From assembly GCA_964036275.1 (NCBI GenBank), contig OZ038440.1:434001-498000 (forward strand): 64,000 nucleotides of DNA. Direction: 5' to 3'. The DNA comes from Litoditis marina (taxonomy: Eukaryota > Nematoda > Chromadorea > Rhabditida > Rhabditidae). Each line of letters begins with the position of its first letter. The first letter of the stretch is position 1. The position numbers were made by a program, and so were the translations under genes. The notes below the pieces were generated by a model. The model ran no database searches and had not been told where the DNA came from. It saw only the letters and a list, made by a program, of their open reading frames with translations. Positions 47,401 to 62,376 of the stretch are shown piece after piece.

Positions 47401-49630
47401 AGGGCACCTAACCGCATCTGAAAACAACGAAAATAAGCGCACAACTAGAAGTTCCAGTTCAATACTGCAGGAGTCTATAAGTCAAACTAAAACAACTCCA
47501 GAATTGTCAGTTTCCTTTCCACAAAATATCTTTCCAGGCTCTGAAAAAGGAGCACAAACGCCACGATCCCAAGCAGTTGATCATCGAGCAGAATGGGATT
47601 TCGACCAAGATTATGAGAAGAAGTGTCAAGGTGAATTCAAAAAAAGCAAAAAACAATATACATTACCGTGAAAGTCAGAAAAACAGATCAAAATTTGAAA
47701 ACTTCGTGAAGTAAGTATACTTGCTAAATGGTTCTTACCTGGATCATCCATTTACTCATGGAAGACTCTCATGTAAGTAATCTAACTGGAAAAAATCCGC
47801 AGAGTGTAATTGTTTACTGTAGAAGTACACGTGGATATGGAAAGAACGATAGTTGGAGACAGTTCCGCATTATCGAGTGAATACAAACTACGAGTGTTCC
47901 AGGATGCGACTCGTGCTCTGATAAGTATCGTCTCCATGTATCTCATGTCACAATCGCTCCAGGTCAGAATACTCATTTTTTTAAATCTTGTTCTGGAAGG
48001 TGCATTTAGAAGAAGATTTACCCCCCCCCCCCCCCCGCCAGATAATTAGCAGAAAATCCCTAAACCTGTATTGAAAATCCACCTTCTCACATCCAATAGG
48101 ACTAGAACTTTCTTTAAAGTACTACTCTGAACCTCCTGGGTTCCAGACGTGGTCTGAGTCACCCCAGAATTTCCTGCAATTGACCATGGTCTCAGACCAC
48201 GCATGAGTCAAATCGTTCTGTTTGTTTTAGATCTGTGAATAGAAGTAATATAATATATTTTCACGAAAACTGAATAAAATACAAAATATTACAAATGATT
48301 TAGGTTATATGGAGGCGGACATTTTCCGATCTAGTATTTATTTGTCGAAAACGCTCTAGATTTTCACACTTTCATATTCATACTAGAAGATGTGCCCTTG
48401 GAAATGTGATTTTTCTGCAAACGGTTATATTTTTTTACGATTACGATTATATGATTTTTCTGCAAACGTTTATCTTCGATGAAAATTAACCAATGTTTTT
48501 CAAGGTTCTGCTGACCTTCTGGGAGACATTTGACAGGGCGAGTCTGGAGGAAATGGAGGTCGTCTACTCGTATATGAACGACATAGTCAGCATCATGACC
48601 CTGTTGTCAAGGTAGGGAATAACTTTTATATACTAGGAAATATGCAATACACTACAAAATATACAATGATATACAAAATACCAAACCACCCCCAATCATT
48701 TAGCTTGCCTTATAGAATGTTCAGTGAAACAGGCAGGGGGTTGAGCTCACTGGAGAACCGTGTCCGAACCTCCGAACCGAACCGAACCGTTGAGTCACTG
48801 AAGCTGAGATGACTCGGTTCTGGTTCAGTAGAATGGTTGTTAGCTTTGCGGTTCGGTTCTAACCGTTCCCTGAAGAACTGCGCTGTTCCAATACCAGTTC
48901 CAACTGAGCGGTTCGATTCTCTAGTGACTGGTTCGCGGTTCGGTTCGCCGAACACCCTGTCCTGCTGTCAAGTGGCCAAGCAGGAGTGAGCTCCTCCACG
49001 AGCACATATTTGGGAGGGGATGGTTGCTCCACATCTTCCCAACTAGCAGTTCACCTAAAGACTAACGATATCTGCACTGTTAGTGAAAGTCGTAGTCACG
49101 AAACACAAAAATGCTAAACGACTGCCATGAAAAATGCAGAAAGACTGCTTACCAATGTGTCAACATGTTTCAGTAGTCTCCGTTTCCCCGTCTACTGCTG
49201 TTGCAACCATTTGATCTACTCCGCCTCCTCCCAAACATTATCCGAACTTCTGAATACGTTGTGTATTGGACGGAAACAGCAAACTAACGGTAGGTCAAAC
49301 AGAGATTGCCAATACTTCAATGTCACTTTTTATTTTCTCTGTTTACTAATTTACAGGAATCTAAGTTTGACGTGGGCGTTAGTTCCAGCCGAGAGTGGAG
49401 TACGTGACACCCTAAACTTTGTCTACCACCTAACCACAAAGTATCTTACAATCTTTCCCAACATATTTTCAATAGAACAGCCGTCTAGTTGCAGAGCAAC
49501 CAAATACTGCTTATTTTCAGTTTTCGACTCTGGTACCGTCTCGGACCCTCTCCAACAACCAAATCTCTCGTCAGACGAACCGGCGGGAGGAGCAGTGTAC
49601 AACGAAGAACTCAAGGAATGGCAATTATAA
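44443..49630 (+). CDS. Rhodopsin-like seven-transmembrane receptor, probable neuropeptide-type GPCR
   Basis: Exons: 44443-44505, 44797-44918, 45047-45131, 45361-45536, 46340-46459, 46841-46976, 47538-47667, 47823-47962, 48505-48611, 49174-49289, 49521-49630; 434 residues, all phases joined. TM1 (about 30-55) has the class-A asparagine in LSIIFNTFFTVVF. TM2 (about 65-88) has VIDTIMAINY. TM3 (about 112-136) ends TSERLLC, an SER version of the DRY motif (E133-R134). TM4 is about 154-172, TM5 about 211-234 and TM6 about 298-325. TM7 has NHLIY at 371-375 in place of NPxxY. Intracellular loop 3 is lysine-rich. Asn-14 lies in an N-glycosylation motif (NFT). The layout resembles nematode FMRFamide-type peptide receptors; the ligand is unknown. 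The ATG directly follows TTCCAG, a likely spliced-leader acceptor. The 47667 donor (GTGAAA) is the weakest boundary. Confidence 0.82.
45346..45375 (+). promoter_or_regulatory. Tandem in-frame splice acceptors from a 15-bp duplication
   Basis: GTGTACATGTTGCAG at 45346-45360 is followed immediately by GTGTACATG, and each copy is preceded by TTGCAG. Using the first acceptor adds VYMLQ to the receptor before VYMDFYHY; both keep frame. The site lies in the loop between TM2 and TM3. Confidence 0.6.
48750..48955. repeat. CGGTTCGGTTC cluster (inverted-repeat element in receptor intron)
   Basis: AACCGAACCGAACCGTT near 48778 is mirrored by CGGTTCGGTTC near 48850 and GCGGTTCGGTTCGCC near 48935. It looks like a short foldback element. 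The minus-strand arginine/serine-rich frame across it is not considered coding. Confidence 0.6.
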
Positions 49631-49730
49631 CTTCTAACATATTTTTTACTTTTGTACAAATATTATTTTTTCAATTCATGTGTGGTTTCGGTGTATCGTA
49701 AAATATTCAAATTCTTCATCTGTTTGAAGC

Positions 49731-49736
49731 AATAAA
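49731..49736 (+). terminator. Polyadenylation signal AATAAA of the receptor gene
   Basis: A canonical hexamer 101 nt after the TAA at 49630, a normal nematode 3' UTR length. It faces the FAM50 3' end 120 bp further on, so the two genes are convergent and tightly packed. Confidence 0.8.
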
Positions 49737-49848
49737 GAGAATTTCCAGTCACCAATCAATCTGACACTATTTCACTTTTCAACTGATCGATTTCACATGG
49801 ATGGAACAACAATGCCAATCTGCGCATAATATTGACATAAAGTACATG

Positions 49849-49854
49849 TTTATT
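49849..49854 (-). terminator. Polyadenylation signal AATAAA of the FAM50 gene
   Basis: On the minus strand the stop codon is followed after one base by AATAAA (TCTAATAATAAAC), giving an extremely short 3' UTR. Confidence 0.75.
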
Positions 49855-49855
49855 A

Positions 49856-52800
49856 TTAGATAGTGGTGAGATCATCAATAGTTCGTCCGTACTTCTTGTT
49901 AGGCACAAATGGTTCCCATCGAGATGCGGGGTAGATATGCTTGTTCTTCTCGTACCAACTACGCAGAACCAGCTGAAAGGAGGTAAAGTTAGAAGGTTTT
50001 AAGAAAAAGCAACAAAACAGTTATCTTAAGATTTGAAACAGAGAATAAAAGTGAGAAAATTATCACAAACACTTCAGATTTGACTATCTTTACACCAATT
50101 TTAACTATATTGAAAAAAAACCATACACCGTCGAAGATCGCACAACGGCAGTAAAATTTCTCCATCCCTCCTTCTGTTTTATTTACTCGTTAACCCTACT
50201 TTTCACCATAGTTCTTATCAATTGTAAGGAAAATGAATGAAGAATTGGTAAGGGTGCGGTCATACTTTGATCTCCTATATTGGGAGGCAGCGGCCCGAAG
50301 GTGCGAACGATGCGTATCGTGTGAGCACCCAGGTACTCGAGAGGCTAATCGATACATATCATTTGCACCTGCGGGTCGCTGCCTCCCAATCTGGGAGATC
50401 GAAGTATGACCGCACCCTAAAGAAAAGCATGTGCCTGTGTGGTGAGAGTGGCCTGCCTCACCTTGACCGGATGTGCCTCTCCATTGTCGACGGCGGCGTC
50501 CTGTCGAACCCGAACCTCCCCCGCCGCGTCGAATATGTACAGAGGACCCGTTTTACCCATGGCTTTCGTCACTATGAAATCTTGAAACCTGAAAACACAA
50601 TATTTGATATGCCAGTCACCTGCTTACAGCTAAAATAAACATAAAAGAGGTTCACCAAAAAACATATAAATTTAAAACAAATCCTGAACTTGAATAGTAG
50701 TTATTCAAAGATTTGGGAAGCGTAGAAAGGAAACTTTTATTTTATTTGTTTGTTAATGGAGATATTGAGAAATAGTCCTCTGTGATCATTGCATGTTTCC
50801 AACAAAATGATGATGATAACCGAACGATAAACAAAACTAACGTATAGAAATGTGGAATGATGAGGTCCTCTTTAACAAACATGAGACTCTCCGGAATAAT
50901 GGTTTTCAACTCTGTGAATTCCTTCTTCAGAGCCTGAAAAATGGAGACCTGGTTATAGTGTGAACCTGTAAACTACAATTCCACAAAATGTACAAATATA
51001 CGACAAATAACAGACTGATAAGCATAAGTAAATACCATAGGTAAAATACCTCGTCCAAATGACACTGACCCATGTTCATTTTTGGTTCTTTTTTGAAACT
51101 TAGGCTCATTTTTAGAAGCGAAACTGTTTCAAACACGACAAACTACAGAAGTAATCACTTTTGCAGAGGTATCACGCCCATTTCTAGGGTAACACACGTT
51201 CATTTTAGTTGCGTTGTACCTAAACTATTTTACCTATGGTAAATACTGACCTCTATGGCCTTCGCCAAAAACTGAGATATTGTATGACCTTTCTTCACGC
51301 GCATGTTCTTCCTGTAAAAATTTATTTGAAAAAAAATATACTCATAAATACAACGAGTTCTCAACATGTTCTGCCAAGAAATGTGTTGTTCAACAGATGG
51401 GTGGTAATTGGGGACCACAAAGTTGCTTTCACGAAAATTGGTACACAAACACAAACACGGCCACCAAGAAGAAGTATAATTATTGAGGCCACCAATGTTA
51501 TTAAAATGTAGTGGAAAAGAACAATGTTGTCAACGTTTCTTACAGATTCAATGTTGGAGGAAAGTGGAATCGGGATCGAGAAACATTTGCTATAAGACAA
51601 CCGACCACACCCTACCCACCTATGACTTGATCCATCCCAGTAGGCATAGGCCACCATCAGATCTTCATTCTTCTCGCGCTCTTGTTGCGCTCGCCATTCT
51701 GCCGCCAACTCCTGCTTTTTTCTGTGAATACAAGTAAATAAAAAATGTGTATTATGAACGAGACATACTATTATGAAACATATAGGTCACACACCAGGTA
51801 AGTTCTTATTCTTACTGTTCAACAGGATGGTCTTTCCTTTTCGACTAAAAGATGTCAAACTACGACTCTGAAACGAAAAGATGCGCAATATCCCGAATTT
51901 CAGGAAAATATGATAGGTTTCCTTCTATTTGGATAACGTTACTGGAATTCTGTTCCTTGAGATCTGCAAAACAAACGTCTTAGTGCCTCTTCCCGTGCTC
52001 ATTCGGAAAACAGACATATTCTCATGGTATTTTCACTAATATTTGCCAGCAGCACGCCCCTGACATCATTCAAGAAGTAATAGGATCGAACTACTAACTG
52101 ATTTACGATGATTTTGATTTAAGGCATACGCCATGACAAAAGAACAACACGGTAAGTAACGTAGGCGTAAAACCAGGGGAAAGAAAAATTTACTTACTTA
52201 GCTACTTCCAACTCTCTATCCTTGTCCGGCAAGAAACTGGTATCGACAGTGGGATCCATACCCATTCTCTGCAAAAAAAATTTAGTCAATATCAGCTGAT
52301 TGTGCTTTCTCTCTCACTCGCGCACTTATAAGCTAGTCTCCGATAGTTATCAGTCGTCTATACTCAGACAGGGCCCAGCCAATTGGCCAGCCAATTTTTT
52401 CAATTGCAGCCAATTAGCCGCTAAAAACGGGTGCATACCGTAATCCGAAGACGTTTTTTTGACCGTTTTTCTGCGTTTTTCGGGTGGAATGAAGCCTACA
52501 GACTTATATTCAGTGTTCTGACAGTTGGCGAAAAATTCAGAAACTGGACGAAAGCCGAAAATTTCTCAATGATTGCTTCCAATCGTGTTTTTAGAATTTG
52601 CACGGGAAACCATCTCTCTTGCTTTTTTAGCACAACGAATTAACATTTGTTTTGTCTGAATTGGATGTATTTCATTGTTATAAGCGATGCAAATCCTTGA
52701 AAACACGAATCTGTGGTCATAACGTCAAAGTACGAATTCCGATTCGCCTCTTGGTGGCTAACTCTGATCAATAGTTCCAATCTCTCTCAGTGGGTGAAAT

Positions 52801-54690
52801 AGAGTTCCAGGAACATGCATTCACTGTTCTTCACGGTGATTCGAAACAGTTCAAAGTAAAATAACGTCGAAAAATCCTGTGTTCAGTGCTTGCAATCGTG
52901 CTTTCTTGAATTACAGCGGACAGCTTTTTTTGCTCCTTTATGCGAACAACTAGAGGTGTTCAATGTTTAAATTGAATGTCTGCAATCAAAGTAGTCAATT
53001 TGGTTGTTGATAAATATGATTTGTAGATCAAAACGCTCGAATTTGAATTTTTGGGTTACGGTAGTTTCTGAAATTCGCGGCTAACTCCGGCCAATTAGCG
53101 CCAACTTTTCTGAGTATTTCATCTCTCTCTCAGCAAGTAGTTACTAGGGTTTCATATATTGTTATCTCTTGTAGTTTCTATATAAACATTTATTAATTAA
53201 GTGTTTTGTACATTCTATGAAAAGGCTAACGTATCGCCCTAAGTTTCTACTAAGGTTGTTACTTTGTGCTTGTGGTAACAAAGGATACAACAAAAATAAC
53301 CAGCTAGTAGTAAAACTAACAAACTTTTCTCAAGTTGTAGTCGATAGTCGTATAGTGTTTTTTTCATAGTCTTTATTTATAAATTCATTCACTCCCGTAA
53401 TCTATGTTTGAGGATGGTCGCTGCAAGCTCACGAATTAGAGATGTGCATAGTGCATACTCTAGAATTCTAGTAGCGATGTACAGCGAATGAAAGGTGTTT
53501 GCACAAAACTAGGTGACACAGTAATAGAATAAAGCAAAAAACACAACAAGTATATGATCTTCGCGCCGCGACCCCAGAGAGAATATAAAATATGAATATT
53601 ATCTGCAAGAAACAAGCACACTCAAACCGTGAACTAACTAACTTTTTTGGGTATTTCGATAGGCTCGTCATCCTCCTCCTCGTCATCGAATCCAAAGGAA
53701 AGTACTCTCTTCTGAAAGAGTTGAATGATAAACAAAAGGTGCCAATCATCCAATCCCATAAACCCAATAAAAATAAAAACAGCATACAGCTTACTTGTCA
53801 TTTCTCATTCTCAATCTTATTCAAATCCCAACCAACCTCCTAATAACGAAATAGTTTTTATTGCATTTCACTGTATACCGCAGAAGGTGGTTCTTACGTT
53901 TAGGATTCTATGATTTCAACACTGGAGTTTTTTGCGGAACTGTAGTTTTTTGCGGAATCAATATGTTCATGTACGCAGTACGCCCATATGACTGACCTGT
54001 TTATCCGTCTCCGTATCTGAACAGCTCGAGTCCCCATTCCGCTCTCGTTTCCTTGAATCGATTCCACGCACAATCATATCTTCTCTGAACATGAACGTCT
54101 CATGAACATGAACCCTTATGAGAACCTATTGTCGAGAATAGTAGTTTTTAAAAGGAAATATACAGACTTGTAGAAATGAACTCACCTATCTACGATTACA
54201 TCTTTTTGTCGTTCTTTCATCTCATCCAATGTGACGAGACCGACCGTTTTTGATTTCAAACTTTCTTCCACAGCATCGTAGTTGGCAGTGAACTTGGTTG
54301 TGATTCCAGCCGAACCTGCAAAAGGATAAATTTGGAAAAACGTTTACGAATCACCACCTTCACAAGACTTCTTCATTTACTCCAATAAAGAACCGAACTC
54401 CAAACCAAAGCCGTTGTGTGCTTATGAGAAATGCCCCCGTTGTACACATTTCCCAAAGTTGTTGTGTTGATGTTGATGCTCTATGCTACATATTTTGTGT
54501 TCTGTTTTGGCTTGTTTAGCGTTATTTTCATGTTTCACGCTTGTGTAACCTTTGTTTATGTTTTGTACAAATCGAACTTACTTTTCGTGACATCCTCTTC
54601 CATTTTTTTCAACTGCTGTTCCATATCTTCCTTTGCCCGTTCTCTCTTCTTGGAGAGGTGGATGAGACGTCCAGCATCAGCTCGCGACAT
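49856..54690 (-). CDS. FAM50: FAM50/XAP5 family nuclear protein
   Basis: Ten exons: 54690-54582, 54315-54186, 54084-53997, 53711-53643, 52268-52198, 51721-51620, 51311-51251, 50933-50842, 50588-50462, 49972-49856; 321 residues against 339 in human FAM50A, all phases joined. Diagnostic blocks appear in order: [20 protein letters not shown] (6-25), [20 protein letters not shown] (47-66), [13 protein letters not shown] (113-125), [12 protein letters not shown] (140-151), [10 protein letters not shown] (181-190), [11 protein letters not shown] (227-237), [14 protein letters not shown] (244-257) and [20 protein letters not shown] (286-305). Members are nuclear, highly conserved and linked to spliceosome and chromatin function in other eukaryotes. 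TTTTCAG plus three bases precede the ATG, a likely trans-splice site. The N-terminus lacks the short MAQYKG-type extension of the human protein. Confidence 0.95.
50251..50418. repeat. 168-bp foldback element in a FAM50 intron
   Basis: AGGGTGCGGTCATACTTTGA at the left is mirrored by TCGAAGTATGACCGCACCCT at the right, with further pairing (TTGGGAGGCAGCG and CGCTGCCTCCCAA). The central loop is about 25 bp. It ends 43 bp from the exon at 50462. Confidence 0.85.
52269..53642 (-). other. 1.4-kb FAM50 intron with internally duplicated sequence
   Basis: Related GCCAATTAGC-containing segments lie near 52390-52425 and 53085-53105. Between them are two diverged copies of a block containing TTGCAATCGTGC and CCAATCGTGTT. 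It may be a decayed element. No gene is seen. Confidence 0.4.
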
Positions 54691-55196
54691 CTTCTGAAAA
54701 CAGATAAATGAACTTCTTATGAATCTATTAACAAAAGTAAATAACGAAATATGAGAGCATTATTTTCTTAGATGGAACGAACACACACTGCATGCAATAT
54801 ACAAGCAAAAGATGACTGCTGCACGAGAAAAACCCGAGAAGGTATGAGGGGAATAGGGAAGGCTCAGCAATAAAATTACCATGAAAGGTTAAAATTACCA
54901 GAGTTGGAAATTTGAAACATCCGTATAGAATTTTACCGATCGCAGTTTTTTTCTCTGATTTTTGAAAAAAAACCGCGAGTGATCTATTAGAATCCAACGC
55001 TTTGACCAACTTACACTATTGGTCCCACCTAGAAGACACAGCTAACTTTTTGCGTAATTTTTGTATTTGAAAATAAAATCCCAAAATTTCAAATTTTTGA
55101 TCTACTTGGACACGATATAATACGATGTAAATAATCAATATATATCAGTGAATTTGTTTGATTCGAATAGCCTGCTGAAGAATAGACTCAGGCGAC

Positions 55197-55260
55197 CGCT
55201 TGCACCGGTACAGCACCAGTACAGCTGGAAAAGTGGGCGGGGCGCACCGGTGCGTACCGG
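55197..55260. repeat. Left arm of a 64-bp perfect inverted repeat
   Basis: Identical, in inverse, to 57340-57403, 2.1 kb away. Contains GCACCGGTGCGTACCGG and AAAAGTGGGCGGGGC. GC-rich against an AT-rich background. Confidence 0.9.
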
Positions 55261-55265
55261 TACGT

Positions 55266-55712
55266 ACAGGACAAAAAATCGATAATTATCAAATTCATTG
55301 GTATAATGACCAATTTTAGAGCTTTTTTCAATTGTTTTTTTGTCCAACTTCACTTTAGAAGTAGTTTCCAATATTCTAGAAATGAAAGTAATCGCTTCGC
55401 TATTTTTATAGCTATTTATTACTCTTTTTCTGCATGTGATTTATTCATATGTGCATCGTAATAATGTATAATATAAAAAAATGAGAACCTGATGTTGTTG
55501 TTGTTACCATGAAAGCAATACACACGTTAACGAATGAATCTATCATTTAACCATGCCTATATTGAATATAAAGAAAGCGAAATAGTTGTTCTTCAGTCGG
55601 ATAGATTGGAAACTACTTCTAAAGTGAAGTTAGACAAAAAGCAATGGAAAAAAGCTCGAAAATTGGTCATTATACCAATGAATTTGACGATTATCGATTT
55701 TTTGCCCTGTAC
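55266..55712. repeat. Nested inverted repeat, arms about 107 bp
   Basis: 55266-55372 and 55605-55712 are inverse copies at roughly 90 percent identity (shared ACTTCTAAAGTGAAGTT and TTGGTCATTATACCAATGAA), separated by about 230 bp. They lie immediately inside the 64-bp arm. Confidence 0.8.
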
Positions 55713-55734
55713 GTACTTAGGCATATGATCCAAC

Positions 55735-55860
55735 CGGCCGCCGGCGAAAATCTGACGGGCCGCCGACCAAACGCCGACCGGCCGCCGACCCCCTTTGGGA
55801 AGGTTTTGGGACCGTCGGATTTTGCTGTTTTCGTCGGCGGCCCGTCAGATTTTTAGACAT
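55735..55860. repeat. GCCGCCGAC/CGGCGGCCCGTC GC-rich cluster
   Basis: Repeated GGCCGCCGACC and CGGCGGCCCGTCAGATTTT words in both orientations. The same words (GCGGCGGCCCGTCG) recur at 57190-57330 beside the other 64-bp arm, so both ends of the 2.2-kb region share this module. Confidence 0.75.
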
Positions 55861-55957
55861 TCCCATCCATCCAAATCCACTATATATTGATTTTTCAACC
55901 AATGCTATCAAAATTCTTTCGTAGTAGGAAATTAAGAAAACTTTCATTTCATATAGG

Positions 55958-55963
55958 TTTATT
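55958..55963 (-). terminator. Polyadenylation signal AATAAA for the 39-residue peptide gene
   Basis: A canonical hexamer on the minus strand, about 90 nt beyond the TGA at 56052. Its position supports the tentative gene model. Confidence 0.4.
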
Positions 55964-56051
55964 CAAACTATCACAATATATTGAATATGTATATAGAACA
56001 ATCTCTTTTTTTTTCTCGAACTTTCTTCTCGTCGGATCGGGTCGTTTTTGT

Positions 56052-56734
56052 TCATGCGAGGTCATCTGAAATAGAGAATGGAATTATTTCGAAAAAACAT
56101 TGAAAAGTAGTTTATAATATGCTGTGTTTTCTTAATATGAATCTAGGCTTTCTCATATCATATAAAACACATAGAAATTTAACCTGAACACACACTACGT
56201 ACTACGTTTCTATAGCGGTCATTATGTTTACTGACTAATCGTTCTGAAATTTATTCAGTAAACATAATGAATTTAGTCAGTAAATAGACTTTTCCTCTCT
56301 CACACTTCACCAATTGTTCTGCAAATTTAAATTCCCTTTTGCTCTGGCACAGCTAAGATGAATAACACTAGAAGTTTATCAATATAATTCGATCGAAAAG
56401 ATACTTACCTCTCCAGATTAGATCCTTTCCATTCTTCCTAGATCGAATCAGATTGATCTCCTCTCCATGCGAAGGTGTCAGAAGTAGGTATAGCGTATAG
56501 ATACTCTGCAAAGTAACTATTAGTTTGACGAAACTTCCGAAATTAATACTCTCATTTAATATCCTGTTCCTGAAAACGCTTCAAATATCTATAGTCTCTT
56601 TTACCTTCTGAGAAATAAAGTAGTTATGATTCAACCCATTCCCGAATTCCCATATCTCATGCTGATGTTCTCTTTACTTTGAAGAATGTAGGAGTCAATT
56701 GCAAGACATAGTGGATATAACTCACTGATAACAT
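56052..56734 (-). CDS. Tentative 39-residue secreted peptide, three exons
   Basis: Exons: 56734-56726 (MLS), 56505-56409 and 56065-56052 (TGA). Donors GTGAGT and GTAAGT and acceptors TTTGCAG and ATTTCAG are all strong, and phases close. The product starts MLSSIYTLYLLLTPSHG, a plausible short signal peptide, followed by EEINLIRSRKNGKDLIWRDD and LA. An AATAAA follows at 55958-55963. The mature part would be about 22 residues and contains one dibasic-like RSRK site. I recognise no family. The whole gene lies between the 64-bp inverted repeats. With so few codons, the evidence is the splice sites rather than the protein. Confidence 0.4.
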
Positions 56735-57339
56735 GAAGCATATCTGTTGTTCTTGACGAAATCAGAATAGGAAGATATCAGCGATACTGAAAATTAGTAT
56801 GTAATGAAGGAATGAACAGTGAATTGAACAACAGTTAGAGAGTCGAGAGAGAGAGAGAGAGTGGGATAGTGAAGAGATGTAGAGAGGGGGAGGTTGTAAA
56901 ACAATTCGAATGGTTTGGTTTATCACGGAGAAATTGAACCTCATTACTGTTTCAAAGTCACTATTCAAGAGAATCAAATTTTTGCAGAAACGTTATAAGC
57001 TCACCATTAATGTTAACTAGTATCGTACGTCATCGTCAACCTTGTGAATTAGACGAAAACTCATGGAAAAACGTATGAAAATGAACTGAACAATCACCAT
57101 CGTGACTTGTAATGAGTGACAAATTGTGGTCAAGTTGCCTAGATGAATGCTAACATGGTTGTCGGCGCGCGTTGATGTGTGCTGTAAACAACTTTCGGAC
57201 GGTACGCCGCCGAAAAACGGACGCTCTCGTGCCTGAGCTGTTGTTTACAAGAAACGGCCGGGCCGCCGACAATTTTTTTTGCGGCGGCCCGTCGAATTTT
57301 CATTTTTTCAGCGGCGGCCCGTTAGCCCTCGTGCCTGAG

Positions 57340-57403
57340 CCGGTACGCACCGGTGCGCCCCGCCCACTTTTCCAGCTGTACTGGTGCTGTACCGGTGCAA
57401 GCG
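57340..57403. repeat. Right arm of a 64-bp perfect inverted repeat
   Basis: The exact reverse complement of 55197-55260. It ends about 300 bp upstream of the Hsp90 heat-shock promoter. Perfect identity implies recent origin or gene conversion. Confidence 0.9.
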
Positions 57404-57822
57404 ACGTCTAAGGACGTGAAGGCTTCTTGACGCAACTGGGACAATTTCTGGGACGGCAGCTGAGATCAAAATTCTATCGAGGTTTAAACCTCTATGAAAT
57501 ATAATAGCGAAATGTTGCTCATCGTTGAAATATCGATAACTAACCATGTTCGACTTAGGCAAAACGATGAATATGTACGGTTAATACAATGATATATTTA
57601 TTTTTCGGTTTCCTTCTCGCTCAGGCGCTTACTTGTAATAATTCCCATACATCTCCTCCATGTTGACATTGTAACATGTTTGAACGTTTGTTCGCGTGTT
57701 CGGGAATATTCTTCCACAATTCATCTCTCTCCCTCCGCCGCGCCGAGTTTCTAGAGACTTCCTCGTCCCGCCCACTTTCCGCATTGGACCAATCAGCGCT
57801 CTGAGCTCCGCCCATTTCGCTA

Positions 57823-57846
57823 GAAAATTCTACTACGAGAAGATTC
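57823..57846 (+). promoter_or_regulatory. Proximal pair of heat-shock elements
   Basis: GAAAATTC and GAAGATTC, each an exact GAAnnTTC, are separated by 8 bp and end 8 bp before the TATA box. Confidence 0.75.
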
Positions 57847-57854
57847 CTACTGCC

Positions 57855-57861
57855 TATATAA
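57855..57861 (+). promoter_or_regulatory. TATA box of the Hsp90 gene
   Basis: TATATAA lies just after the HSE pair. A start of transcription about 30 bp further on would leave a leader or outron of about 180 nt ending at the TTTTGCAG before the ATG. Confidence 0.65.
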
Positions 57862-58034
57862 TTCCCTATCCGATCAAATTCGGTTGTGTATGTACGTTGT
57901 TCGCATTGGTTGGTCCGTTCTCTGATTTTCACTGTCTCAGCCATTTTTTTCTTCAATACTCTATCGTCATCTGATCTATGTTCAAATAATCTATAGATAG
58001 GTTATTCTGATGTTCACTACTTGTTTTGCTCTAA

Positions 58035-62265
<4,231 letters not shown>

Positions 62266-62370
62266 TTGATTCGTCATATTGTTCTTCGATCTCTTGATCT
62301 CAGTTTACTGGTCCGCCCTTTTTTGTGACGATATCGCCAGCTGCAATGTTGTCATTTTATTTTTTTGTTC

Positions 62371-62376
62371 AATAAA
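62371..62376 (+). terminator. Polyadenylation signal AATAAA of the Hsp90 gene
   Basis: A canonical hexamer 106 nt after the TAA, following a T-rich 3' UTR. Confidence 0.85.

Larger units (their letters stand above)
57701..57866 (+). promoter_or_regulatory. Heat-shock promoter of the Hsp90 gene
   Basis: Ordered towards the gene: an HSE palindrome GAATATTCTTCC (57704-57715), a CCAAT box at 57789-57793 with an inverse ATTGG at 57783, two HSE palindromes GAAAATTC (57823-57830) and GAAGATTC (57839-57846), and a TATA box TATATAA (57855-57861). Each HSE core fits the GAAnnTTC half-site pair bound by HSF-1. The gene's ATG lies 213 nt beyond the TATA box. This arrangement predicts strong heat- and stress-inducible expression above a high basal level. 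Confidence 0.8.

Noticed and set aside
48710..48955. Minus-strand Arg/Ser/Glu-rich ORF
   Set aside because: Generated by the CGGTTCGGTTC repeat in a receptor intron.
57621..57974. Open frames on both strands over the Hsp90 promoter
   Set aside because: Both cross the TATA box, CCAAT box and HSEs; no start or splice support.
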